Source: Henriciella sp. (lineage in GTDB: Bacteria > Pseudomonadota > Alphaproteobacteria > Caulobacterales > Hyphomonadaceae). Taken from it: 35,568 bases of DNA. Of this stretch, positions 1-9,106 are shown in pieces. Position 1 is the first letter of the stretch; each line of letters opens with the position of its first letter. Position numbers and translations under genes: made by a program. The DNA is taken from the NCBI GenBank assembly GCA_029238175.1, contig JAQWGO010000084.1:1-35568 (forward strand). The letters run 5' to 3'. The notes beneath the pieces were generated by a model, which had not been told where the DNA came from, ran no database searches, and saw nothing but the letters and a program-made list of their open reading frames with translations.

Positions 1-553
1 CGGGTTCTGGTGCCTGTTGCATATGAGCCATCCACGTCTCGGCTTCGCCATGCAGGGTGAATTCAACCATTTCGCGGGCCTTGGTCGCAGCAACACGGTC
101 GGCTGCAGCTAACAGATCTGGCTGTCTAAGCGCGATACTGATCGGTGTTTCGGAAGCGTCAGGGATACGGAAAAGTTTGCGGGCAAGGTCATTTGCGGTT
201 GCGATTCGTCCGTTCGGACGCACAAGCAACGCAGCGAATGGCAATGCAATAATAAAGGGCTCAATCGCATCAAGTGCAGCTTGACCAGTTCCCGAAGGTT
301 CCCTCTCCAGACTTGGAGCTTCGTGCTTGGTTCTTAAAGTCGGCGTTGAGCTGATGTAGAAGGCCAACGTTCCGGCGCACATCACAATTGCAGCAGTGAT
401 CGCTTCCACGACACCAAGCGAGCCACTCATGAACAATAGCGTCAGGATGCCGACGCCGCCGCTGACCATTATCGCGAAGTCACGGCCCCGGCCGCGTCTT
501 TGCGTGTTCTCATTCGACGTCTTGGATTCGTCCTGCGACATTATCCGTTCCAT
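1..553 (-). CDS. PhoR-like sensor histidine kinase, N-terminal part (runs off the window)
   Basis: The reverse strand is open from an ATG at 553 (alternative ATG at 541) to the window edge, with an in-frame stop at 605-607 upstream, so this is the 5' part of a gene. From the 541 start there is a charged N-terminus, then two close hydrophobic stretches (about residues 24-40 and 44-60), then a PAS-like segment beginning near LDAIEPFIIALP with LLVRPNGRIATAN and a later LRQPDLLAAADR motif. This arrangement is typical of PhoR-type kinases that sense phosphate status through PstSCAB/PhoU, where the PAS domain precedes HisKA and HATPase domains. Those catalytic domains would lie outside the window, so the kinase call is an inference from the N-terminal architecture. 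Neither start has a strong Shine-Dalgarno sequence. The gene is divergent from the efflux operon, with about 170 bases between them. Confidence 0.6.
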   Translation of the reverse strand, partial: MERIMSQDESKTSNENTQRRGRGRDFAIMVSGGVGILTLLFMSGSLGVVEAITAAIVMCAGTLAFYISSTPTLRTKHEAPSLEREPSGTGQAALDAIEPFIIALPFAALLVRPNGRIATANDLARKLFRIPDASETPISIALRQPDLLAAADRVAATKAREMVEFTLHGEAETWMAHMQQAPEP

Positions 554-625
554 TACATTTTTGGCTTCGTCATGGTCTGTAAACCCATTAGTGGCGTATA
601 CAGATCAGAGTGTCACGGGCAAGTC

Positions 626-648
626 TGATAACTTTTCCGTGGTTATTG
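626..648. promoter_or_regulatory. Imperfect palindrome, possible operator
   Basis: TGATAAC at 626-632 and GTTATTG at 642-648 form an inverted repeat that matches in six of seven positions, with a 9-base spacer. It lies between the divergent sensor-kinase gene and the efflux operon. The geometry would suit a dimeric repressor of the efflux genes, but no regulator gene is adjacent and the motif is short enough to occur by chance. Confidence 0.25.
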
Positions 649-666
649 AAAAACGATAATTATTTG

Positions 667-695
667 TTGACAGTCGAATAGGCGGCGCGTAAAGC
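667..695 (+). promoter_or_regulatory. Candidate sigma-70 promoter of the efflux operon
   Basis: A perfect -35 hexamer TTGACA (667-672) is followed after 17 bases by TAAAGC (690-695), a weak -10 match. Transcription would start near 702, shortly before the ribosome binding site AAGAGG at 711-716. The perfect -35 box and correct spacing support it; the poor -10 box limits confidence. Confidence 0.4.
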
Positions 696-721
696 AAGCT
701 CACTCGGCTGAAGAGGTTTTG

Positions 722-2179
722 ATGATACGAGCAGGTGTAGTTTTAGGTTTTCTGGCGCTAGGCGCATGTTCGACTTTGCCGGATATGCCGAACCTTGGCG
801 GTGAGCCTGTTGCAGTCTTTCCAGTTGCAGCCGATGCTCCGGAAACTTGGGCAGCCTTTGGTGTTGCTGGAACGGTTCCGGCGACAGATTGGTTGAGCCA
901 GTTTAATGATGCTGAATTAGCGGATCTGGTGCGTGAAGCGCTCGCGGCCAACCCTTCTATCCGATCTCAGTTCTACGCGGTCGAAGCGACGAGAGCGCAG
1001 GCGCGCAGTGTTTACGGACGCACTCGTCCAAACCTGTCTGCAAGTGCATCAGCTGGCGGCGCAAGTAACTATATTGAATCAATCGATGACCGCGCGTCGG
1101 ACCCTGCCTTCGGTTTGGGTCTAGACTTCTCTTGGGACCTTGATCTTTGGGGCCGTCTTCGTGCTGGAATTGACGCTGCTGAAGCAGATTTAATCGTCAG
1201 CGAAGCCGATCTCGCTGCGGCGCAACTCTCACTTGCTTCTCAGACTGCGATTGCTTGGTTTGATCTGAATGAGGCGCTTGCTCAAGAGCGGGTGGCCGTT
1301 CAGACATATGAAGCACGTACCCGCGCGCTTCAGCTGACTGAGCGTCGCTTCTCTCGTGGTTTGGCGAATGCACTTGATGTGCGCACGGCGCGGACAACGC
1401 AGGCTTCGTCAGAAGCGACAATTGCTGGACGTCGCCAAGCAAGTGGAAACGCTGCTCGCCGTCTTGAAATTCTTTTAGGCCGTTATCCCAGTGCGGAGCT
1501 TGATGCATCAGCTGAGATTGCAAGCCTTGCTCCAATCGAAGCGGCAGGTAACCCAACTTTGCTGCTTTCTCGTCGTCCCGATATCGTTGCGGCTGAAGCA
1601 CGCGTAACCGCAGCAGGCCTACGCGCAGAACAAGCCCGTTTGGCTCTGTTGCCAAGCTTTCGCCTGACGGGGTCGCTCAACAATAATGAAGATGACTTGG
1701 TTGATGTGCTTGATCCAACTCGCGTCGCAGCACGATTGATCGCCAGCCTATCAGCACCGATTTTGAACGGTGGAGCGCTAAAGGCGGATCGTGACGCAGC
1801 GATTGCGCGTGCAAGAGCATCTGTTGAAAATTATGCAGCGACAACGCTAACTGCATGGCGTGAGGTTGAGGATGCGTTAGCTGCCGATACACTTCTCGCC
1901 CAACAAGAAGAAGCTCAAGGCCGTGCGCTCGAAGAAGCGATTTTGGCTGAAGAATTGGCGACCCGGCAGTACACAAATGGCCTTGTCTCCATTTTCAATC
2001 TCATTGATTCCCAAACCCGACGCCTTAATTCTGAGAGTCAGGTTATTTCCGCGCGGTCTGCCCGTGCATCGAACCGCGTGCGTTTCCATCTTGCCTTAGG
2101 TGGCGGACTTCCTGTGGCTGCGCCGCAAGAGCCGACACAATTGGCAATAACTAGTCCTGAAGAGACAATCCTCCCATGA
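722..2179 (+). CDS. RND efflux outer-membrane lipoprotein (NodT/OprM type)
   Basis: This 485-residue protein is the outer-membrane channel of a tripartite RND efflux system. The start is the ATG at 722, six bases after AAGAGG, rather than the TTG just before it. The N-terminus is a lipoprotein signal with lipobox LGAC (Cys16). The body holds the two outer-membrane efflux protein repeats, with the family-like segments SWDLDLWGRLRAGID in the first half and LLLSRRPDIVAAEARV before the second, and a near-terminal NGLVSIFNLIDSQ. The length is normal for the NodT/OprM family. It is the first gene of an operon, and its TGA stop overlaps the ATG of the adaptor gene by four bases, which suggests translational coupling. 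The substrate cannot be read from the sequence. Confidence 0.93.
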   Translation: MIRAGVVLGFLALGACSTLPDMPNLGGEPVAVFPVAADAPETWAAFGVAGTVPATDWLSQFNDAELADLVREALAANPSIRSQFYAVEATRAQARSVYGRTRPNLSASASAGGASNYIESIDDRASDPAFGLGLDFSWDLDLWGRLRAGIDAAEADLIVSEADLAAAQLSLASQTAIAWFDLNEALAQERVAVQTYEARTRALQLTERRFSRGLANALDVRTARTTQASSEATIAGRRQASGNAARRLEILLGRYPSAELDASAEIASLAPIEAAGNPTLLLSRRPDIVAAEARVTAAGLRAEQARLALLPSFRLTGSLNNNEDDLVDVLDPTRVAARLIASLSAPILNGGALKADRDAAIARARASVENYAATTLTAWREVEDALAADTLLAQQEEAQGRALEEAILAEELATRQYTNGLVSIFNLIDSQTRRLNSESQVISARSARASNRVRFHLALGGGLPVAAPQEPTQLAITSPEETILP

Positions 2180-3468
2180 GCCGTATCCTCCCAATAATAA
2201 TATCAGTTGTAGTTCTTGCTGCGTTGGCAGTGGTCGCTTTCGTAACGATTGGTGTGCTTCAGCCTAAGCCGGAGCAGGCAGACGAAAAGTTTGGCGGACT
2301 TTCAGTGTTTTCTGAAGAAGTTACCCGTGACGATCTGGTCTTTAACGTCCAAGCGCAAGGCGAGGTCCGCCCACGCCGCGAAATTGTTGTTGCGCCGCAG
2401 ATTGGTGGGCGGATTGCTTATGTCTCACCAGATTTCATAGACGGTGGTTTCATCCGTAAAGGGCAAGCTTTGGTTCGCCTAGAGGGTGCTGACTACGGGC
2501 TCGCAGTTGTTAGAGCGCGTGCGGGTGTGGCGAGCGCGGAGCAGCGCCTGGCAACAGAGCGTGCACAGTCTGAAATAGCGATCCAAGATCTCGAAAACCT
2601 CGGCATTGCTGATAGTAGCCCGCTGGCGCGTCGCGAGCCACAATTGGCAGAAGCTCAAGCTTCGTTGGACTCTGCCAAGGCGCAACTCGCTGATGCTGAA
2701 CTTGGGCTTCGCCGTACCACTGTGACCGCACCGTTTGACGGACGCGTTCGCGAAGAGAATGTTGAGGTTGGTCAGTTTGCATCGCCGGGCATGTCTCTTG
2801 GGCGTATATTTGCGACCGATGTCGTTGAGGTGGTGTTGCCGTTGACTGATGATCAACTGGGTCAACTTGGTTTGCCACTGGCATTTGCTGAATCGGCAAC
2901 CCAGAAGGGCCCTGAAGTGATCTTCAGCGGTAATGTTGCAGGGCAATTGCGGGCTTGGAATGGCCGAATTACGCGAACCTCCGCTGCAGTGAACCCACAG
3001 ACCCGTCTGATCAATATTATTGCCGAGCTGAAAGATCCTTATGGCGCAGGTGCAGACGATGGCGCGCCTATGGCGCCGGGTCTGTTTGTAAACGCTCAAG
3101 TGGCTGGCAAGCGTATCGATGATCTTTTGATCGCGCCGCGGTCAGCGGTTCGTTCAGGTAACAAAATTTTTGTTGGTGATCCTGAGACAAGCACACTTCG
3201 CATAATTGAGGTGGATCTTGTTCATTCTGATCCAACTGGGGCTTGGTTCCGCAGCGATGATGTTAATGTTGGTGATCTTGCTTTGACAAGTCCGATCCGC
3301 GGTTCAAATGATGGTATGACAATCACAATCCTGCAGCGCATGGAAGACGGCACGATTAAGAACCATTCGCGTGAGGCTTCGGGTCTTGATGATGATGAGC
3401 CTGAAGACGACGAGGCCTCTGATGAGGCGGTTGAGCTGGTTAATACGAGTGCAGAAGGAGCACAGTAA
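2176..3468 (+). CDS. RND efflux periplasmic adaptor (membrane fusion protein)
   Basis: This 430-residue HlyD/MexA-type adaptor links the inner-membrane pump to the outer-membrane channel. One transmembrane segment (about residues 5-27) anchors the N-terminus. The biotinyl-lipoyl-like half-motif GEVRPRREIVVAPQIGGRI is followed by an Ala/Glu-rich alpha-helical hairpin (roughly residues 110-175), the second lipoyl half TTVTAPFDGRVREENVEVG, and a beta-barrel region. The last 35 or so residues form an acidic tail rich in Asp and Glu (GLDDDEPEDDEASDEA), which is uncommon for the family. The gene starts inside the previous gene's stop (ATGA) and ends in TAATG, where the pump gene begins, so all three genes should be made in a coupled way. 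Confidence 0.93.
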   Translation: MSRILPIIISVVVLAALAVVAFVTIGVLQPKPEQADEKFGGLSVFSEEVTRDDLVFNVQAQGEVRPRREIVVAPQIGGRIAYVSPDFIDGGFIRKGQALVRLEGADYGLAVVRARAGVASAEQRLATERAQSEIAIQDLENLGIADSSPLARREPQLAEAQASLDSAKAQLADAELGLRRTTVTAPFDGRVREENVEVGQFASPGMSLGRIFATDVVEVVLPLTDDQLGQLGLPLAFAESATQKGPEVIFSGNVAGQLRAWNGRITRTSAAVNPQTRLINIIAELKDPYGAGADDGAPMAPGLFVNAQVAGKRIDDLLIAPRSAVRSGNKIFVGDPETSTLRIIEVDLVHSDPTGAWFRSDDVNVGDLALTSPIRGSNDGMTITILQRMEDGTIKNHSREASGLDDDEPEDDEASDEAVELVNTSAEGAQ

Positions 3469-6400
3469 TGCAAGGTATGGTCGCATGGTTCGCCCGTAAC
3501 GCGGTAGCTGCTAATCTTCTAATGGTCGTTGCCTTTTTGGGCGGTATTCTTTCATTCAACAATATGGAACGAGAAATGTTCCCGACAGTTGCTGTTGCCG
3601 GAGCGTCTGTTTCTGTCGCTTGGAACGGTGCTTCACCCCAGGATGTTGAAGAACAAATTATCACCCGTATTGAGGAAGCTGTCGCGGACATTGATGGCTT
3701 GGACCGCATCACATCGATTGGCCGTGAAGGTTTCGGCGTTGTGAATATTCGGGGCCGTGACGATATCGATATGCAGGAGTTTATCGATGAGATTAAGCTT
3801 CGGGTCGATCAGATCAATAACTTTCCGCAAGCTGCGTTCCGCCCTCAGGTCACTCGCTGGGAGCAGCGTGACCGGTACTTTGGTACGGTCGTTCACGGCG
3901 ATGTAGACGCATTGACGCTTAAGCGCGTTGCGGACGAAGTTCGCGATGATATCGCCGAGATTACAGGTGGAGAATTGGCCGTTGTTGACGGTATTCTGCC
4001 TGAGGAAGTTTCTATCGAAGTATCTGAAGAAGCTCTGCGCCGCTATAATTTGAGCTTCTCTGAAGTTGCGCAGGCCATTCGTCAGTCTTCTTTGAACTCA
4101 TCTGGTGGTCAAATCCGATCTTCGGTCGGGGATGTCTCTATGACGTCTCGAAATCTTGCCGATACGAAAGAGCAGTTCGACAATATCATTATTCGCCAAT
4201 CTAGCGATCAAGGCACTATTCGCGTCGGTGATGTCGCAAATGTAGTTGATGGCTTTGTTGATGCTGACTTGAGAGCGACATTCAATAATCAGCCCACAGC
4301 TTTCGTGTTCGTCGTTCAGCCGGATAAAATGGATATTGTGAACTACGCTGATAGTTTCAACGAGTATATTGAACGTGCGAACAACCCAGCTTCGGGCATA
4401 TTACCAGCCGGAATGCGTATTGATGTGCTTTGGGATAATTCAGTGCCCTTCAAAGCGCGTATGTCTCTGATTACGGAATCGGCATTGCTTGGCGCGGTTC
4501 TCGTGATGCTGGTTTTGATCCTATTTCTTCGCCCTGTTGTGGCGTTCTGGGTTACGATTGGTATTATGACAGCGTTTGCTGGCGGTATTATGCTGCTGCC
4601 GCTGCTTGGTGTTTCTTGGAATATTCTGTCCACATTCGCTGTACTTTTGGTGATCGGGGTCATCGTTGATGATGCCATTGTGGTGGGGGAAAATATTCAC
4701 CGCGAGGTCGAAAGTGGGCGACGAGAAGGCTTAGATGCCGCGATTGTCGGCACTCAAATGGTTCTCAAGCCAGTCGTTTTCGGTGTTATCACAACGATTA
4801 TCGCTTTTGCGCCTTGGGCTCTGTTGAGTGGACCAACCCGTATCTTTACCCAGCAAATTACTTTCGTTGTGATTGCTTCGCTCGTCTTCTCGATCATCGA
4901 ATGTATGTTCATTCTACCTGCCCACTTGTCGCATATGAAGAAGCAAGACCCAAATCAGAAACAGCCTTGGTTGTCTCGTATGCAGGCACGTATCGCTGAT
5001 AGTTTGATCTGGTTTGCAAACCATATTTACAAACCAGCTTTAGAGTTTGCACTGCGCATGCGCTACGCGACCATTGCTCTGTTTTTTGGCATTTTTGCCT
5101 TTGCACTTGCGCTCGTTGGTACTGGGATTGTACCATTCAAATTCATGCCAGAAATTGAAGGCGATTTAATCCAGGTCACAATTGAGCTGCCTGACGGAAC
5201 CCCATTTTCTCGAACACTCGAGGTCCGCGATCAATTGCAGGCTGGTATTGATACCGCGCAAGCTCAGTTGGATAGAGAATGGGCCGACCAAATTGTGCCA
5301 GGTAAGGACGGCTATGATGGCGGTTTAATTGGTGGATCATCAGTTGTTGCTTCCAATAGCAGGGTTCGCGCATGGGTGGGTCTTGCCCCCCCTGAAAGCC
5401 GCCCTGAAACGCTTGCAACGAAGGATATTTCAAACCGCGTCCGTGAGATGGTTGGGCCTATCCAGGATGCTGAAGAAATTACATTCGACTTAACCGATAA
5501 TGAAGAAGATAGCGGTGTACGCTTTGCTCTAAATCATCCGGATCTTGATCGTCTGCGTGAGGCATCTGCGGTCGTTCAAAATCACCTTGCGACGTATGCA
5601 GCCGCTTACGATATCGGGGATAACCTAACGGCTGCTGCGGATGAGTTACAGATTGCCCTGAGGCCGGGTGCTGAGTCCCTTGGCATTACGCTGGCTGATG
5701 TTTCAAGACAGGTCCGCCAAGCATACTTTGGCGAAGAGGTGCAACGCCTTCCACGTGATGGTGAAGATGTTCGCGTCATGGTTCGCTTGCCGAAATCTGC
5801 GCGAGAAGATCTGGACAGTTTAGACAATCTGCGCATTCGGACTGCCGATGGGCGTGAGCTACCACTAACTCAGGTCGCTGAATTTACGTATGCACCCGGC
5901 ATCAACCGCATCTTGCGCCGAAACAGAACGCGTTCGGTTTCTGTTTTCGCGGAAGTAAAAGGTGATGGCGGACGCGGCGAAATCATGAGTGACATGAACT
6001 TAAACTTCTGGCCGGAGTTTGAGCGTCAGTTCCCGGATATTGAGCGCGGTGTTGCAGGTGGCTTCGAAGAGGAACAACGCTTCTTCACTGAGTTGCAAAC
6101 GCTTGCTTTGGGGGCTATGGTCCTGATGTATATTGTGTTGGCAATTGCATTCCGGTCATATGCGCAGCCGCTTTTGCTTATGACAGCGATCCCGTTTGCA
6201 CTCACCGGGGCGATCTTGGGGCATTGGATCACGGGAACGTCCATGGCGATGTTCTCTATCTTTGGCATCGCTGCGGCAGCTGGGGTTGTGATCAATGATA
6301 ACCTCGTGCTGGTGGACTTTGTTAACCGGCGAAGAGACGAAGGAAAGGGCGCTGTTCAAGCTCTTATTGATGCAGGTGTGTCCCGTTTCCGCCCAATCCT

Positions 6401-6707
6401 ACTGACATCAGTGACGACCTTTGTCGGTATCTTGCCGCTGCTCACAGAGCGGTCGGTGCAGGCTCAGTTCCTGCAACCGATGATTGTGGCGCTGGGCTAT
6501 GCGGTGGCATTCGCTCTGTTCGTTTCGCTGTTCCTTGTGCCGAGTCTTTATGCGGTTGGAACCGAAGTTGGTCGCGTGTTCCGTTGGACCTGGAGTGGTC
6601 GTCCATATCGCAAGATTGGTGAAAGCTACACAGGCGAAGCGACGATCGATGAAGAAGAATTGATCGGAACGAGTGGTCATAAGCCGACACCCGTCCCTGC
6701 TGAATGA
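3468..6707 (+). CDS. RND family efflux pump permease (AcrB/HAE-like)
   Basis: This 1079-residue inner-membrane pump uses the proton gradient for drug or metabolite export. It has the standard duplicated layout: TM1 (NAVAANLLMVVAFLGGILSF), a large periplasmic loop, TM2-6, cytoplasmic link, TM7, a second periplasmic loop and TM8-12. The TM4 proton-relay motif VDDAIVVGEN carries Asp401 and Asp402. TM10 holds VVINDNLVLVDFVN, which has Asp where many pumps have a second Asn. The periplasmic porter domain begins EREMFPTV, usual for this superfamily. A C-terminal tail of about 45 residues rich in Glu and Thr follows TM12. It is the last gene of the three-gene operon. It resembles the divergent proteobacterial HAE1-like pumps more than a heavy-metal CusA type, because methionine metal-site clusters are not evident. 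Confidence 0.94.
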   Translation: MQGMVAWFARNAVAANLLMVVAFLGGILSFNNMEREMFPTVAVAGASVSVAWNGASPQDVEEQIITRIEEAVADIDGLDRITSIGREGFGVVNIRGRDDIDMQEFIDEIKLRVDQINNFPQAAFRPQVTRWEQRDRYFGTVVHGDVDALTLKRVADEVRDDIAEITGGELAVVDGILPEEVSIEVSEEALRRYNLSFSEVAQAIRQSSLNSSGGQIRSSVGDVSMTSRNLADTKEQFDNIIIRQSSDQGTIRVGDVANVVDGFVDADLRATFNNQPTAFVFVVQPDKMDIVNYADSFNEYIERANNPASGILPAGMRIDVLWDNSVPFKARMSLITESALLGAVLVMLVLILFLRPVVAFWVTIGIMTAFAGGIMLLPLLGVSWNILSTFAVLLVIGVIVDDAIVVGENIHREVESGRREGLDAAIVGTQMVLKPVVFGVITTIIAFAPWALLSGPTRIFTQQITFVVIASLVFSIIECMFILPAHLSHMKKQDPNQKQPWLSRMQARIADSLIWFANHIYKPALEFALRMRYATIALFFGIFAFALALVGTGIVPFKFMPEIEGDLIQVTIELPDGTPFSRTLEVRDQLQAGIDTAQAQLDREWADQIVPGKDGYDGGLIGGSSVVASNSRVRAWVGLAPPESRPETLATKDISNRVREMVGPIQDAEEITFDLTDNEEDSGVRFALNHPDLDRLREASAVVQNHLATYAAAYDIGDNLTAAADELQIALRPGAESLGITLADVSRQVRQAYFGEEVQRLPRDGEDVRVMVRLPKSAREDLDSLDNLRIRTADGRELPLTQVAEFTYAPGINRILRRNRTRSVSVFAEVKGDGGRGEIMSDMNLNFWPEFERQFPDIERGVAGGFEEEQRFFTELQTLALGAMVLMYIVLAIAFRSYAQPLLLMTAIPFALTGAILGHWITGTSMAMFSIFGIAAAAGVVINDNLVLVDFVNRRRDEGKGAVQALIDAGVSRFRPILLTSVTTFVGILPLLTERSVQAQFLQPMIVALGYAVAFALFVSLFLVPSLYAVGTEVGRVFRWTWSGRPYRKIGESYTGEATIDEEELIGTSGHKPTPVPAE

Positions 6708-6752
6708 TTTAATCGGGTGGGGACCTAGTACATAAACTCTTGGGAGAGAGCC

Positions 6753-9005
6753 TTGAAGAACTTACTGATGATTGGTGCGGCAGCAGCGGCACTCGTAGCC
6801 TGTAACGCGGCGGTTGAAGCCCCGGCTGATAGTGGTAATGTGCCAGCAATAGACGAAGCGGTTACGACTGCAGGAGCAGAGCTGGAAGTTGAATCGACCT
6901 ATGCTGGTGATTGCACAGGTGTCGAAGGCGAAGCGCCGATTATCAATGCTGTCGACCGCGATGACTGGAGTTCGGCCGGGCTTGATCTTGGCGCGATGGA
7001 CAAGCGGTTTGAAGCTGGCGACGATTTCTTCTGTCACGTCAACGGTGCGTGGTACAACAATTTTGAAATGCCCGACGATAAGACACGGTACGGCTCGTTC
7101 ACGCTGCTTCGCGACAAGTCCGAAGCGCGCGTAAAGGCGATTATCGAAGAACTCGCAGCAGCGCAGCCGGATGCAGCAACCCTTGAGGGTAAAGTCGCTG
7201 CCTATTATAACGCCTATCTTGATACTGATGCCATTGAAGCGGCGGGATTAGCGCCGATACAACCATATCTTGATCGCATCGCCGCGATTGAAAGCCGCGA
7301 AGATCTCGCAGAAGTATTTGCTGCGAACGGATATTCTAGCCCTATTGGTGGCTGGGTCGATGTCGACTCCAAGAATACGGATAGCTACATTTTCTACGTG
7401 ACTCAGGGCGGCCTTGGCCTTCCGGATCGCGATGCTTACCTCAATGATGAAGGTAAAAATGTTGAGACGCGTGAGGGCTATTTGAAGTACCTCACGTTGC
7501 TGCTTGGTGAGGCTGGTTATGCTGATCCAGCCGAAGCAGCCGGGCGCGTCATGTCGCTTGAGACGGAGATTGCAAAGGCCCATTGGGACCGCACTGTCGG
7601 GCGTAACCGCAATCTAACCTATAACAAGATGAGCAAAGCCGATCTCTTGGCCCAAGGTGGTGAGTTCCCGGTGGAGGCTATGCTGGCCGGCCTTAAGATT
7701 TCCGACCAGCAAGAGTTTGTTGTTCGTCAAGTGACGCCTGATGCAGAAGAGATTGCTGAGCTAGGTTTGACCGATGAACAGGTTGAGAAAATCTCTGGTG
7801 GCGGCATCGCAGGTATCATGAGTGTGATGGCGAATGCCGATCTGGACGACTGGAAGGCCTATCTAACTGCGCATTTCCTATCTGACCACGCGGCGGTCTT
7901 ACCGAAGAAAATCGACGATGCATCGTTTGAGTTCTACTCGAAGCAATTGCGCGGCCAAGAAGAACAGCGTCCGCGTTGGAAGCGTGCTGTTGGCGCAGTT
8001 GAGGGTTCACTGGGCGAAGCTGTCGGTAAAGTCTATGCTGCGCGGCATTTCCCGTCTGAAAACAAAGCAGCCATGGATGAGCTTGTGGCGAACCTTCGCA
8101 AAGCGATGGCGTCAAATCTGGACGAGATCGACTGGATGGGCGAAGCCACGAAAGTCGAAGCGCGTGACAAGCTAAACAAGTTCACACCGAAAATTGGTTT
8201 CACAGAAAAGTTTGAAACATATGATAGTATGAGCGTCGGAGACAGTGCGTTTGAAAACGTTATGTCGTCGAATGAATGGGCATACGCTGACATGATCAGC
8301 CAGCTGGGTCAGCCAATCGACAAGACTGAATGGTTCATGCTGCCGCAAACAGTGAATGCCTATTACAGCCCTAACCGGAATGAGATTGTGTTCCCTGCAG
8401 CAATTCTGCAGCCGCCATTCTTTAACATCAATGCCGATCCAGCCGTGAATTACGGCGCGATTGGCGGCGTGATTGGTCATGAAATCGGTCACGGTTTTGA
8501 CGATCAAGGCTCTAAGTCGGATGGTGACGGCGTATTGCGTAACTGGTGGACCGACGAAGACAACGAAGCCTTTGTTGCGAAGACTGATGCATTGGTTGGC
8601 CAGTATAACGCATTCTGTCCGCTTGATGATGGCGAGACTTGTGTGAATGGCCGTCTCGGGCTTGGCGAGAATACGGGTGACCTAGGTGGTCTCTCAATGG
8701 CTTACAAAGCTTACAAGATGAGCCTCGATACGAATGGCGACGGTGAGATTGGCGCAGACGAAGAGGCGCCGGTCATCGACGGTTACACAGGCGATCAACG
8801 CTTCTTCATGGCTTGGGCTCAGCAGTGGCGGAACAAGTACCGCGAAGAAGCTTTGCGTCAGCAGCTTATTCGCGGTCCGCACAGCCCGCCATATTACCGT
8901 GTGAATGGTATCGTTCGTAACTTTGACGAATGGTATGAGGCGTTTGATATCGGACCAGATCACGCGCTGTATCTACCACCTGAAGAGCGTATTCGTATCT
9001 GGTAA
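6753..9005 (+). CDS. M13 family (neprilysin-like) zinc metallopeptidase lipoprotein
   Basis: This 750-residue protein is a PepO/neprilysin-type oligopeptidase, probably anchored to the outer membrane facing the periplasm. It starts at a TTG (6753) preceded by GGGAGAGAG, giving a lipoprotein signal with Cys17 in LVAC. The zinc site HEIGH is at residues 576-580, with the third ligand Glu639 and Asp643 in GENTGD. The substrate-binding N-A motif is NAYYS at 535-539, and the protein ends in RIW as M13 enzymes do. An EF-hand-like loop (residues 659-670, DTNGDGEIGADE) sits after the GENTGD helix. The gene lies 45 bases after the efflux operon and is followed by a terminator. It could be transcribed with the pump or from its own promoter. 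Confidence 0.95.
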   Translation: MKNLLMIGAAAAALVACNAAVEAPADSGNVPAIDEAVTTAGAELEVESTYAGDCTGVEGEAPIINAVDRDDWSSAGLDLGAMDKRFEAGDDFFCHVNGAWYNNFEMPDDKTRYGSFTLLRDKSEARVKAIIEELAAAQPDAATLEGKVAAYYNAYLDTDAIEAAGLAPIQPYLDRIAAIESREDLAEVFAANGYSSPIGGWVDVDSKNTDSYIFYVTQGGLGLPDRDAYLNDEGKNVETREGYLKYLTLLLGEAGYADPAEAAGRVMSLETEIAKAHWDRTVGRNRNLTYNKMSKADLLAQGGEFPVEAMLAGLKISDQQEFVVRQVTPDAEEIAELGLTDEQVEKISGGGIAGIMSVMANADLDDWKAYLTAHFLSDHAAVLPKKIDDASFEFYSKQLRGQEEQRPRWKRAVGAVEGSLGEAVGKVYAARHFPSENKAAMDELVANLRKAMASNLDEIDWMGEATKVEARDKLNKFTPKIGFTEKFETYDSMSVGDSAFENVMSSNEWAYADMISQLGQPIDKTEWFMLPQTVNAYYSPNRNEIVFPAAILQPPFFNINADPAVNYGAIGGVIGHEIGHGFDDQGSKSDGDGVLRNWWTDEDNEAFVAKTDALVGQYNAFCPLDDGETCVNGRLGLGENTGDLGGLSMAYKAYKMSLDTNGDGEIGADEEAPVIDGYTGDQRFFMAWAQQWRNKYREEALRQQLIRGPHSPPYYRVNGIVRNFDEWYEAFDIGPDHALYLPPEERIRIW
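8727..8762 (+). other. EF-hand-like calcium-binding loop inside the M13 peptidase
   Basis: Codons here encode the 12-residue loop DTNGDGEIGADE (residues 659-670). It matches the EF-hand pattern with Asp, Asn and Asp at positions 1, 3 and 5, Gly at 6, Ile at 8 and Glu at 12. It falls between the conserved M13 segments GLSMAYKAYK and APVIDGYTGDQRFF, where the usual enzyme has a shorter link. Only one loop is present, so paired EF-hand folding is not expected; a dockerin-like or structural calcium site is more likely. Confidence 0.6.
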
Positions 9006-9028
9006 GATCAAAAGCAATTCAAAAGAAA

Positions 9029-9063
9029 AGAGGCGAAATCTTTAACGGGTTTCGCCTTTATTC
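9029..9063 (+). terminator. Likely intrinsic terminator after the M13 peptidase gene
   Basis: AGGCGAAATC (9031-9040) pairs with GGTTTCGCCT (9049-9058) around a short loop, giving a stem of about ten pairs including wobble. It is preceded by an A-rich stretch and followed by TTATTCGTT, an interrupted T tract. It lies 25 bases after the stop codon. Confidence 0.65.
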
Positions 9064-9106
9064 GTTCTATGAGAGTTGTTCTCTTTGTTGATGCAAAGGA
9101 TAGGTT

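Noticed and set aside
57-659. Two forward ORFs in the first 660 bases
   Set aside because: They are shadows of the minus-strand sensor kinase, which has a continuous reading frame with membrane segments and PAS-like motifs.
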